A stretch of DNA of 64,000 nt from Meconema thalassinum (Eukaryota > Arthropoda > Insecta > Orthoptera > Tettigoniidae). A model generated the notes under the pieces. It was not told the DNA's origin. It saw only the letters and a program-made list of their open reading frames with translations, and did no database searches. The DNA lies in assembly GCA_946902985.2 (NCBI GenBank), contig OX336395.1, positions 13,432,708 through 13,496,707 of the forward strand, given 5' to 3'. A program made the translations under genes and the position numbers. Positions 44,700 to 55,313 of this stretch are shown piece after piece; positions within the stretch are counted from its first letter, which is position 1, and each line of letters starts with the position of its first letter.

Positions 44700-46560
44700 T
44701 GAAAAAGGTGTATAAAACTTTCAAAACCCAGAGATCAAACTAATGAAAAGAATGATAACTGGACCAACATTCATTAATATCACTACCTGGAATACTGTCC
44801 TTATCTAATACCTGGAACTGAACTGGTATTTAATATTCAATGCTATGTTTCTTATACAGTCTGAATATTTTCAAATTACTTATAAACTATGCAAACAAAA
44901 TGGTGTGACACGTTAGAGTGTTTGGAGTCATAGCTTTCCTTGGTAAATATGAAATCCGTATCCCTTTCAAAAGTACTGATTATACATGGAAATAGCAACT
45001 TATTTCCAGACACATTCTGTTTGTCAAAAGTGAATTTGGTCCTTGATTAGTTAAATAATGGAAATTATTGAATGGTTACGGAAATTGTGTGCTAATTCAT
45101 ACTACCATTGAAAGTGTTAAACTTATTTCACACCACATTGGCCGCTTTAACAACATGATGTAAGGGGATATGACTATTTAATAGAATCTGGATAACGGAA
45201 ATCCATCTGACTTGAAGTGCATGCTCGTACAGGGGACAGAATAAACCATATTATATTCCCTACAGAATAGCCATGCCGGCATTTGGATGAAGGAGGGAAT
45301 TTTGGATCTGCAAATCATGTGATTTCGAAACCAGATGGGCTATTATGCTTCACTTTAGAATACATCGCGGATGAATGGTTATTTAGGGCTACATAAATTA
45401 TGTGGAGGTGATTAGCTTTAGGTCCAAGAAAATATCAGTCCCTCTCCTCAGACCAGAACTAAAATCCTTGGCAGGGCCAACCAAATCCACACCTCCGGGT
45501 CGACGGCCAATTATGCTGTCCACAACACCTTGAGATAGTCATTGCTCATATTTATTTATTCGAACCATTCTCTTTAGCTTTATTGTACTTCATCATTTCC
45601 TCAATTTTCAGACGTGTGTTTTCTGTTTCTCTCTTTCATGTCATTCGCTCTTGTTCATCCATCTTTCATTCATATTGTAGTATATTCTGAGTGAACCAAG
45701 ATCTGTACCTTCTACTCGTTCTGTATCTTCTTTCCTCTCGGTCAATGTTCTCTTCTACAGATTCCTGTTTCAAAAATTCGAGTTCCTGCCATGGGAGTTC
45801 TCATCTACTTCATAGCAACCAGATTGTAGTCAGAATTTGTGTTGGCCCCAGAGTAGGTTTTGAAATCCCAATTCATACTTCGTAATCTCTACTTGATCAC
45901 AATGCAATCAATTTATAAACGTCCTATACCTCCTGGTCTGATTCAACTGTTCATAGTTCTGTTGTGTGAGCTAGAAACGTGTTAGCTATGCCTTATTAGT
46001 GATCACTGCAGAATTCTACCAGCCTGCTCAATCGTTCGTATGTTTCATGCATTCTACATTTCGCCGCTATCTTTTCTTCCCTTCCATTTCTTAACACGGC
46101 ATTTCATTCTCACTTTTCAACATTTACAATCTGCAGAATTACACCTTCCGTATTTTTAGAAGAATTTTATAACTTCTTTATTATCGGTTTGATTGGTAGC
46201 CTGCTAGACTTATACTACTCTAATGCACATAGTTTTAGTTCTAATTTTAACTACAATAAGCCTATAATGCTCATAATGTTCTACCCAGTGGCCAAGATCC
46301 CCAGTCGATATGAGACCTATTTCCCATAACCGTTATTTGATTTTGAATTAAATATCCTCTAGTCCCCTGGCCAGAAGTCCCATTCTTCCTGCCGGCATAT
46401 GTCACTAATCCAACACAAATCCAACTTCAACCTATATATTTCTCATTTCATGTTCATAGAGTTTCCTCTGGATAATCACACTTCTAATATCCATGTAGAA
46501 TGCCGGACATCCCATTTCTCACCTTTGTGATGTTAACCCCCTCTCGAGTAGCCCTCGGCT
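44700..46560. other. Intron of the zinc-finger gene, first part
   Basis: Between the terminal exon and 46560 I see no transposon protein. 45540-46200 is rich in C and T on the plus strand. A short open frame at 45691-45885 is unconvincing. Confidence 0.4.
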
Positions 46561-47640
46561 GGAGATCAGAAAGTGGGAGAAGTTTACAGCATGAATGAAA
46601 TTTCACAAAAGAGAAGGGTAACATTACGTAGAATTACGCATAGACAGGTGCATTACCTCGGGGAGAACATTATGGAAACAGTTTCCCGTTTCTGTGGGGG
46701 CAATGGAGGACAAAGTGTGGCACAGGTAAGCAGAGGAAGCCAAGGGGTGGTAATTGGGGGCATTATTTATTATTGTTATAGATGTCCTCACCATCTATGG
46801 GACCAGTAAAGCATGACTACTTCGGTACTGCCACACCCCTTCAAATAAAGTAGTATAAACCAATCAATTACTCATCATATCAAATTTCTACTATTAGTCC
46901 ACACACTACACAATGTTAGCAAAAATGTATTACGAACAGATTATCATGGACCCTGCCGCATTGCTGAAAGAACAAAGAACCATATAACATCTGCAAAGCT
47001 TCTGTATGAAATATTAAGATACTGTCCGTCTTCCGAATAATTAAGTGAAAATAATTATATTATATGGTGGCAAATCCACCATTTTGTCTTACTTCCGTCC
47101 CCTAAAGCCTTAAATCTATCAGTTTGCCTCAAAACCTGACAGAGCGCGGTGGACAAACGACCTGGGGATGGACGATATACATAGGTGGTTCTAACGGGAG
47201 GAGGTACTCGGGAGAAGAAGCTCCGAAAGGTGTCAAGAGATGCCGAGAGAATCTCAAGAATCTCCCAAAAGCTAATGAATACTAGGTCTCGTAAGGTCTA
47301 GAATTTCAAATCCACCTGGAAAGGCCAAGACTATCTTCTTAATATGTAAGGACGCCACCCAGCAAAGATCAGTGATGCGTGTACGACGGTACAGTCAGTC
47401 AACAAAGTGGGCTAAAGCGAATCAGCGAGTCAGTCGAGTGTGACATAGCAGTTAAGTACACATACTTTTATGCGAGAAGACAACCGACACGCTGCTAATG
47501 TTTCATCTTTGTGCAGGAATATTCCGTGAGGTGCAGAAGGCCGAGGCCCTACTTTCGGAGTGGATAGGATAAGAGGACACGAGAGACTACCACAGCGGGG
47601 TTCCGTGGCTCTAGTGGTCAATCATTATGCGACACAGCGG
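46561..47640. other. Intron DNA, nothing recognised
   Basis: No known protein. The 78-codon frame at 46573-46809 (MGEVYSMNEISQKRRVTLRR) is not recognised. GTAAGT immediately follows CAGCG at 47641, just before the 82-bp array. Confidence 0.3.
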
Positions 47641-47649
47641 TAAGTACTG

Positions 47650-48410
47650 GCGTTCTGCCAGCTCTGCAAGTTTTCACTGCAGCCAGCCACCGCTCTGGGG
47701 CGGTCTCCCGGACTCCTCCTTAAGCTAACCTGCGCGTTACCAGCTTTGCAAGTTTTCACCGGAGCCAGCTACCGCTCCTTGGCGGTCTCCCGGACTCCTC
47801 CCTAAGCTAACCTGCGCGTTACCAGCTCTGCAAGTTTTCACCGCAGCCAGCTACCGCTCCGTGGCGGCCTCCCGGACTCCCCCCTAAGCAAACCAGCGCT
47901 TTACCAGCTCTACGAGTTTTCATCGGAGCCAGCTACCGCTCTGTGGCGGTCTCCCGGACTCCTCCCTAAGCTAACCTGCGCGTTACCAGCTCTGCAAGTT
48001 TTCTCGGCAGCCAGCTACCACTGTGTGGCGGTCTTCTGGACTCCTTCCCAAGCAAACCCGCGCCTTACCTGCTGTGCGAGTTTTCAGCGGAGCCAGCTAC
48101 TGCTCCGTGTCGGTCTCCCGGACTCCTCCCTAAGCTAACCTGCGCGTTACCAGCTCTGCGAGTTTTCAGCGGAGCCAGCTACCGCTCCGTGGCGGTCTCC
48201 AGGACTCCTCTCTAAGCTAACCTGCGCGTTACCAGCTCTGCAAATTTTCACCGCAGCCATCTACCACTCTGTGGCGGTCTCCCTGACTCCTCCTTAAGCT
48301 AACCTGCACGTTACCAGCTCTGCAAGTTTTCACCGCAGCCAGCTACCACTCTATGGCGGTCTCCCAGACTCCTTCCTAAGCAAACCTGCGCCTTACCTGC
48401 TCGCAGACGG
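47650..48410. repeat. 82-bp GC-rich minisatellite, about nine copies
   Basis: The unit GCGTTACCAGCTCTGCAAGT, then TTTCACCGCAGCCAGCTACC, GCTCCGTGGCGGTCTCCCGG and ACTCCTCCCTAAGCTAACCT plus GC repeats at 82 bp (for example starts 47734 and 47816). Each copy contains an imperfect inverted repeat around ACCGCTCCGTGGCGGT. Copies differ by 5-15%. GC content is well above the surrounding DNA. The period is not a multiple of three. Confidence 0.95.
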
Positions 48411-48459
48411 GTTTGCACAGGCACAACGTAGGTATTTTCCGAATCCTCTGCCCTTCAGT

Positions 48460-48780
48460 TTGCGCCTCATCATGGAGTGGGTCTCAACAACTACAATACC
48501 GCTCAACGCTGCCGTAACCCAGGTTTTAGTTCACGACTTGAGTGCAGCACCACCGCTACCATCGCAGTCCTCCACCACACTTGCCGGACATGTCACCGCT
48601 ACAGCCATGGTCCCGGGTTATAGACCCCCACAATCACCTTGGCATGGCTCCTGTACCACCACAGTCCTCCACCACACTTGCCAGACACGTCACCACTAAA
48701 GCCTTGGTCCCGGGTTATAGACCCCCACAGCCACCTCGGTATGGAATGGTCGTAGGACGACGTGTGAATTTTTTTTGTAA
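48460..48780 (+). other. Short ORF with a 97-bp internal duplication
   Basis: The segment from CAGTCCTCCACCACACTTGC (48565) to about 48661 is repeated once from 48662, ending GGTCCCGGGTTATAGACCCC and CACA in both. The frame from 48460 reads MRLIMEWVSTTTIPLNAAVT, Ala/Pro/Ser-rich after that. Because 97 is not a multiple of three, the duplication shifts the frame, and a second frame (MQHHRYHRSPPPHLPD) overlaps it. I do not recognise either product; a Pro-rich retroelement gag or leader is possible. Confidence 0.35.
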
Positions 48781-49846
48781 GTCCGGCCTTTTTTCTTTGT
48801 GTTTTGGATTGAAATTTTAGTTGAAGTGATTTTGTTGCTATGTGAATTAAAATCGTTGATGGCCCATGATGTAACATTGTTGTGATTTGACAACCTGGGT
48901 TACAAAAGGTCAATACGGGTTGAGGACACATAGACACACAAGAGGAGGTTTAAAGTAGGGGATGTTCCTAACAACACTTATCACTGCGGCATATGTACAG
49001 TATTTTCTTGAAGCAGATGAGAGTAACTTCCACAAGACAAATTGTCATCAACAAGGATGACTAGCTTATCTTCACCCTGGATTTTCGTTTTGCTCTGAGT
49101 TTGTGTTGGCAACCCTTCCAGCCTGCAGCCGCCTTGACTATTATTTGTATTTGACCGTCTTTCAGTTGCCATATTAGTCACAGTTGTAACGGACCAATTC
49201 TTTGCTATAGATCGGTTTTGGGGCACTGAGTACCCCAGTGTAGGTTAGTGTTACGTTTCTTGTTGAGTACTTTCCACGAACCAAGGACAGCAAAACCACT
49301 ATGATGAGTGCAGAGTGTAAGATGTATGTATGCAAAAGTCATATTGTATCTGTTTGTGTCAATTGTAGAGATTACATTCAGTAACACACTTTAAAATATG
49401 AGGTGTTGCAAAATATTGAAAAAACCTGTATTTTTTTTAATATTATTTTATTTTTAGTATAGAATGATTAAGTGTGATATAAACTACCTTTTCCGTAAGT
49501 CTAATCAAACCAACCTAACCAGTTTTTATACGAAATATTGGCTTGTAATATGTAAATTAAGCTTATTATTCTTGGGGCACTCAGTAAGATTAGTGTTTGT
49601 AATAAACAAGTGTAGGGTTCCAGGGTTAAACACTTCCAGACAGTGAGAACTCAAAATGATAATTTGTGGGCTAGGAAAGGGGAAGTTAATGTCAATAATG
49701 TATCTACTTTGATGAGACAAGCAGTAACGACGCATAAAATGCGAGATATATCTGACGATGCAAACAAAACTTATTCATACAAAAAACATTCAGTTATGCA
49801 TACACAAAAGTTAAATAACATGTTACCTCATATGTTGTACACTTAC
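48781..49846. other. Intron DNA, no gene recognised
   Basis: Small open frames only. GGGGCACT followed by GAGTA/CAGTAAG and GTGTAGG occurs at about 49210 and 49572, a weak direct repeat. Confidence 0.35.
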
Positions 49847-49905
49847 TCATTTGGATGATTTCCACTTGCTTCACTTTCCCCATCCTGTGTTTCTTCTTGC
49901 GTGTC
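49847..49905 (-). CDS. C2H2 zinc-finger gene, internal exon
   Basis: On the minus strand an acceptor TTTATTCCTAG precedes GAC at 49905, and a donor GA|GTAAGT follows at 49846-49841. The 59-nt exon reads DTQEETQDGESEASGNHPN plus two bases of the next codon. This phase is what the terminal exon needs (one base then GCA CTG). The acidic content is typical of the linker region ahead of the fingers. Very short exons are easily called by chance; the support is both splice sites plus phase agreement with two neighbours. Confidence 0.6.
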
Positions 49906-50186
49906 CTAGGAATAAAGTGAATTAATTAATTATTTTATGTATTTGGCATCACTAATACATTTTACACAAATAGCAAACTATATAATTGTAAATCACAGCT
50001 GAGTTGAAGTGAAGCATTACACAGATGTGGTTATGTCTTCCCTGGTTCTAAAACTAAAACTTATAATACACAAACTCCCCAAACAAAAGTTTGGTGCTTT
50101 TCAGTCGGTCAACACGAATGTACCCAAAAAGATCTGGGTTATGCCCTTATCCTGAAATAAATTACATGAGATTAATAAATACACTA

Positions 50187-50227
50187 GGATAACCAGTTTC
50201 GATCGTCAGGCGATCATCATCAGATCC
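50187..50227 (-). ncRNA. Hammerhead ribozyme-like motif, left arm
   Basis: Minus strand: GGAT, CTGATGA, T, helix II GATCG-CCTGA-CGATC, GAAA, helix III AC-TG-GT, cleavage triplet GTT, then ATCC closing helix I with GGAT. It differs from the right-arm copy only in T for C at the cleavage position, which a hammerhead can still tolerate (NUH rule). Confidence 0.72.
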
Positions 50228-50828
50228 ATTACACTTAGGCTATAACATCTATGTGTGAGAATACAGGTGAAAGATATTTACAATATGAACAATTATTTAG
50301 TTGCGGTATTGGTAATGCAACAGTCGGTGTATGCTAATTGCAGTACATCTAATGTTAGGTGAAATGCTAAAATGGTGATAAAAATCCGGAGTTTGTCTGT
50401 TTGGGGTGATTATATCTAGACTTGGCAACGTCACACAAATAAACATTGCACTGACCTCAGAAATTACATAGGAACAAAAGGGGGGAGAAAGGGAAAAACC
50501 AGATTCGGCCAGTTAACACCCGGGTTAGTCGACCAAAACTGGTGCCAGAGTGAACACGAAACTGCTCGAAGTTCCAGTCAGGAAGATAAATCCGGATAAG
50601 TATCAGCCTGTATTATTACAGTATAACCATACATTATTTTGTATAACCATATAATCACCCCAAACTCCGGATTTTTATCACCATTTTAACATTTCACTTT
50701 ACATTAGATCTACTACAATTAGCATACACGGACAGTTGCATTACCAATACTGCAACTAAATAATTGTACATATTGGAAATATGTTTCACCTGTATCCTCA
50801 AACATAGATGTTATAGCCTAAGTGTAAT

Positions 50829-50869
50829 GGATCTGATGATGATCGCCTGACGATCGAAACTGGTCATCC
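50829..50869 (+). ncRNA. Hammerhead ribozyme-like motif, right arm
   Basis: Plus strand: GGAT (50829-50832), CTGATGA (50833-50839), helix II GATCG (50841-50845) / CGATC (50851-50855) with CCTGA loop, GAAA (50856-50859), minimal helix III AC-TG-GT, cleavage triplet GTC ending at 50865, then ATCC (50866-50869) pairing with GGAT. All core positions and three helices are intact. Confidence 0.78.
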
Positions 50870-51235
50870 TAGTGTATTTATTAATCTCATGTAATTTATT
50901 TCAGGATTAGGGCACAACCCAGCTCTATTTGGGTACATTCGTGTTGACCGACTGAAAAGCACCAAACTTTTGTTTACTTAGGCAACACTGAAAAATGGCT
51001 TCAAACCTCACAATGCAATCTCCCCAAGATAACAAGTAAATCTCAGTGCGACACAAAATGCTGACTCAGTGCCTTATTGAAGTAATAGCTTTAAGGATTG
51101 AGGACAAATGAGTATGTATTTTATCGTTTTACCTGTAAGGCCGTAAGTGGTGTTAGGACCTAACACGTCCACCTATCATTAAGTAAAAAGCGTCTATACC
51201 CTTAATATTTGTACCAGCACATCTTTTGAGAATAA

Positions 51236-53640
51236 AGGTCAGTATATTACACGCCCAATTGGGAATGGAAGCACATTTCAGATCAACAGTAGGAAGATAT
51301 CCTGCTCACAAGATGACTACCAAATATGGAATAAGACTTGTTGAATTGTGTCGGACATTTGATCTTCAGGTAATGTCGACGTTCTATAAACATAAACCAA
51401 GCAAACAGAAGACTTGGCGTTCGCCGGGTAACTTGAATGGTGAGAAACAGATTGACCATGTTGCAATCTCAAGAAGAGCAATAAAAGAGATTATGAACGT
51501 AAAAGTGCAGAGGGGTGCAAGGTTTGACTCTGATCACTACCTTTCTAAGGTAAAGATGAATTTTATTCCTCTCAGGAAACCTCCGAATACTGGAAATAGA
51601 ACTCGGAGATTTGATGTGTCGAAACTTAAAATCAGCCAGGAAGTTAGGGAGCAGTATCATCAGAACTTGACCTTTGAATCTATGAATTGGACTGACATCG
51701 CTTTTAAGATCCAGCAGGCAGCTACCGCCACAATTCTGGCAGCTCCTAAACGAAAACATCGGTGGTGGAACGAAACCTGTGATAATTCACTGGCTCAGAG
51801 AACAGATGCATGGAGAAAAAGGAATTCGACCAAGGGTCAGGAAGATTTTGATGCATTCCGTGATGCGAGGAAAGTTGCAGCCCGAGTGTTCCGATAAACA
51901 AAGTGATCGTATGAGAAACAACAGATGGAACAGATCGATCAGAATTTCCGTAAGAACAACGTTAGGGACTTTTATCAAACCTTTAAATCTATCATGCCCC
52001 TAGTCTGTGCTTTAGAGATGATACAGGAAAGCTAGGTATGAACGACAGGGAAAATTGCGACATTTTGGCTCAGTATTTCAACAAGTTGCTCAACTGTGAT
52101 GAGCCATCGCTAAAACTATCCAGCTCCCTTCCCATTCAAGGTCTGCCCAATTCTCGGCCACCTTGTAAGACGGAAATTAAGCTGAACATAGACAGTCTGA
52201 AAGCTGGGAACGATTCCATAGTGGCGGAACTACTGAAGCTGGCGAATGAGGATACTCTGGACATATTAGTCTGCCTCTTCCAGGAGATTTGGAGAACGGG
52301 TACTATACCAGTTGAATGGCAATCAGCACTGATCCATCCTCTCCACAAAAAGGAGACAAGAAGAACGTTGATAGTTCCAGTTCCTTACAAGATTCTTTCC
52401 AAAGTACTCCTTAACAGAATCGAAGCTCATCTTGATCAACAGATTGGCGAATACCAGACTGGTTTCCGTAAGGGCCGATCCTGCCCCGAACAAATTTTCA
52501 ATCTGAAGAACATCATCAGATACAAGAAAACTGGGGGGTTTGAATATGTGGTCGTATTCGTGGATTTCAAAAAAGCATACGATTCGATTGATCGAGAGTC
52601 ATTACTGAATGTTCTGGAAGAGTTTGGGGTGGATGATTCATCCAGAAATTTGATTAAACAGACTCTCACCAACACAATATCTAAGGTAAAATTCAAGAAT
52701 GAAATCTCAGAGCCCTTCGAGATAAAAACTGGGGTCAGACAAGGAGATGGACTTTCTCCACTTCTTTTCAATTGTATCTTAGAAAAGGTAATTCGAGAAT
52801 GGAGAAAATCACTGAACAAAGAAGATGGAAATGAAGATCAGTTTCGATTAGGCCCCAAACACAAAGGAGTGTATGTTGACTGACTGGCGTTCGCAGACGA
52901 TGACGTAGCCATATTTGCAAACAAGAAGTTTAAATACCTTGGTGAAGTAATCCAAGAGAATGGGCTAGAACAAGAAGCGACCAATATCCGCATCCTGAAA
53001 CTAGAGCGAGCGTTCCAACTGACTAAAAACATCTACAATAAGAAGATGCTAAGTATCGGAGCCAAACTAAGGCACTACAGCAATGTTGTCAAACCAGAAG
53101 GTTTATATGCTTCGGAGACCCTGTGTATGAATCGGACAGGACAAGTCAATCAGCTACTTAAAAGAGAACGCAGACTACTACGGAAGATCTTGGGCAACAG
53201 ATGGGTTGACGGACAGGTTCGACTGATATCAAATAAAGAAGTATACAGAAAGATGGAACCGATGACAACAGCAATTAGAAAACGAAGATTGCTATTTTAT
53301 GGACGCATCTTCGGTATGAATAATGACCAGCTCACATATAAAATCTGGAATTTCCTTAAACCGAAGTACTCCAAGTTGAAATGGTTCCAAGAGTGTGAGA
53401 AAGATATGAGACAGGTGGGCATTACGGAGGATAAAATCAACGACAGGAATAGTTTCAGAAGGATGATGAAAAGCTATCAGGGTTTTATGGTGGAGGCAGA
53501 ACCCAGAAGACGAAGAGGCCCTTTCACAGAGGAGCAGAAGAACAAACTGATAGATGGGCTCAAGAGATACTGGCAAGATGTCAAAGCCGGCAAACGAACA
53601 AGACGCAGACACTGAAATGAGTGTGGTTGTTAACATGCAG
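51236..53640 (+). pseudogene. 5'-truncated LINE of the same family as at 23.5 kb
   Basis: Begins inside the endonuclease (AQLGMEAHFRSTVGRYPAHK), then RRAIKEIMNVKV, DSDHYLSKVKM and KRKHRWWNETCDNSL. A stop at 51896 and a frame change follow. The frame at 52038 carries the RT: ALIHPLHKKETRRTL, QIGEYQTGFRKGRSCPEQIF, VVFVDFKKAYDSIDRESLL and GVRQGDGLSPLLFNCILE. A TGA lies just before LAFADDDVAIFANKKF at about 52885-52930. After the FADD about 60 residues are deleted, so KK joins directly to FKYLGEVIQENG. Frame 53046-53615 gives the C-terminus (GLYASETLCMNRTGQVNQLL, RRLLFYGRIFGMNNDQL, KRYWQDVKAGKRTRRRH). The insertion lies in the zinc-finger gene intron, opposite to its strand. Confidence 0.9.
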
Positions 53641-54551
53641 TCCACAGAGGCTCAAGTCGACAGTAAAAAAAAACACAAAACACTGCAATTAAAGCAAATT
53701 TTCAAAAGAATTTAGCGTAAGTACGTAAATTAAATGCCTCTATTGTGGAGTATGCTGCTAATATCAAACATTATAAGTCTACTGGCGAAAGGTAGCAAAT
53801 AGTTTGCATGGTAGATACAAGCCGAGGAAGACATTGGAGTATTAAAAGGGGAGGTCAGTTTCAAATGCTTTTAAGAATGTAGTCACGGCTCACTTAAAAT
53901 GCTTTCAAGAAGGGATTTCCTGGCATCGTTGGTATTAATTGACATTCAGCAATTTATCAATGCAGGTTTGAAATACATTGAATCCAAAGTTTATACAGTG
54001 TGGCCGCATGGTCTCTCCGCAGCAGCGGGTCTCGTTGAACGTTGGCAGCACATTCATGTCGCTGTATACGCAAAGTCTTACCACAGCAGTTCGCATAAGC
54101 ATGCACTTGTTCCGTGTTAACCTTCAACTGGAGTGATAGGGTGGAGAGTACCGGTTCATTATTGCTGACAGTGAGTGCCTGTGCGTGGCAGCATTGACGC
54201 TGTAAGTTGTGTTCTTGTGTAAGCTGAGTCTATTGGAAATGCTTACTACTGAAGGGCGTGTGTTTCTATTGGAAGAGGTTTTCCATGCTGGTGGAAACTT
54301 TGAAGAGCACAGTGTGATAGTGTTGAGTACCACATTACTTAATTTAATGTAATTGTCTTCCTTGTAACAACATCACATGAATGTACTGCCAACCCAACAT
54401 GTCCTGCAAGGCGACACACGCGCTGCGGAGAGACTTTGCGGACACACTGTAGTTCCTGCATTAGAACAGAAAAATGGCTGAGCTAATTTCAAACATTACA
54501 GAGCTTAAATGGGCCAAGCCATGTGTTTAGTGACAGAAGATGAGTGGGTAT
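53641..54551. other. Intron DNA with a possible transposase start fragment
   Basis: 53899-54120 is an open frame of 73 codons (MLSRRDFLASLVLIDIQQFI) that I do not recognise. At 54239 a short frame MLTTEGRVFLLEEVFHAGGN then FEEHSV resembles the first helix of a helix-turn-helix domain seen in some arthropod transposase-like ORFs; only about 27 residues are left. Confidence 0.3.
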
Positions 54552-55313
54552 CATTGGCGTACCGACGAGGGGGGTTTAGTGTTTAAATACCCCCCAGAGA
54601 CATTTGTTTACTTGAATCTTTATATCGTCTGATATATCACCTGTTTTACACTACCGCTAGAGAGCCTTCTTTACTCCTGTATATATTTTAAAAGTGATCA
54701 CGATCGTCCCTTGGTAACTGTACCGCACTCTACTCGGGGCGAGACGACTCCCTCAGAGTTGGAGCCAGCCAATGATTAGGTTTACTTTTAAAGTGTACGA
54801 TCGGTAACTATTTTCACGTTGGTTCGGGGTGCTTTAATTGTGTGTGTCCGTTTCATTAAAGATAATTAGTTACACGAGGAGTATTTGGAATTTATTCCTA
54901 TGAATGATACAGATAAAGCCATCAAGATAGGCAGATTTTGAGAGTCAATAATAGCTAATAGCAGTAAGAACATGGCAGCCAGAGTATATTTTTCTCTCAC
55001 ATAATATCAATATTATAAGCAGTCACCTATTGACCACTACACCATTTTAGTTTTAATATTTAATTACTCGTCTCCATATTTTATAAAAGATGTATTTTTT
55101 TGTCTTTTTAAGGTGCTGAAAAAATAAAGGCCTAAAATAGATTTCATGCAAAGAGAATGTTTATTTAATTATTGTGTACTGTATATTAATCGAAATATCA
55201 TTGTATTAATGTGTATGATGATGATGACTAAGTGGCAGAACAGCAAGGTCATCTGCCCCTTGTGTAATGTAATATATTAATGAATCCCCCAGAAGGATCT
55301 GCATACGCCACTG
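54552..55313. mobile_element. Possible non-autonomous hAT-like element
   Basis: The left end reads CATTGGCGTACCGACGAGGG; the right end, inverted, reads CAGTGGCGTATGCAGATCCT, and both are followed by a G-run. GGGTA stands at both outer flanks (54546-54550 and 55313-55317). CAGTGGCGTA is a common hAT-type terminus. No transposase is present. Only the first ten bases match well, so the call is tentative. Confidence 0.4.

Larger units (their letters stand above)
50080..51010. mobile_element. Palindromic Penelope-like element
   Basis: The left arm (about 50080-50425) is the reverse complement of the right arm (about 50645-50985), with roughly 220 bp between. Matching stretches include CAAAAGTTTGGTGCTTTTCA, GTCGGTCAACACGAATGTAC, ATAAATACACTAGGAT and ACATCTATGTGTGAG/CTCAAACATAGATGT. 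Each arm carries a hammerhead core pointing outwards. The outer motif pair (AGTCGGTCAACA and CAGTGTTGCC, 50983-50995 inverted) also occurs at 33.0 kb. No ORF. Confidence 0.8.

Noticed and set aside
54239..54330. Transposase gene start
   Set aside because: Only about 27 residues resemble a helix-turn-helix start; no continuation in any frame.
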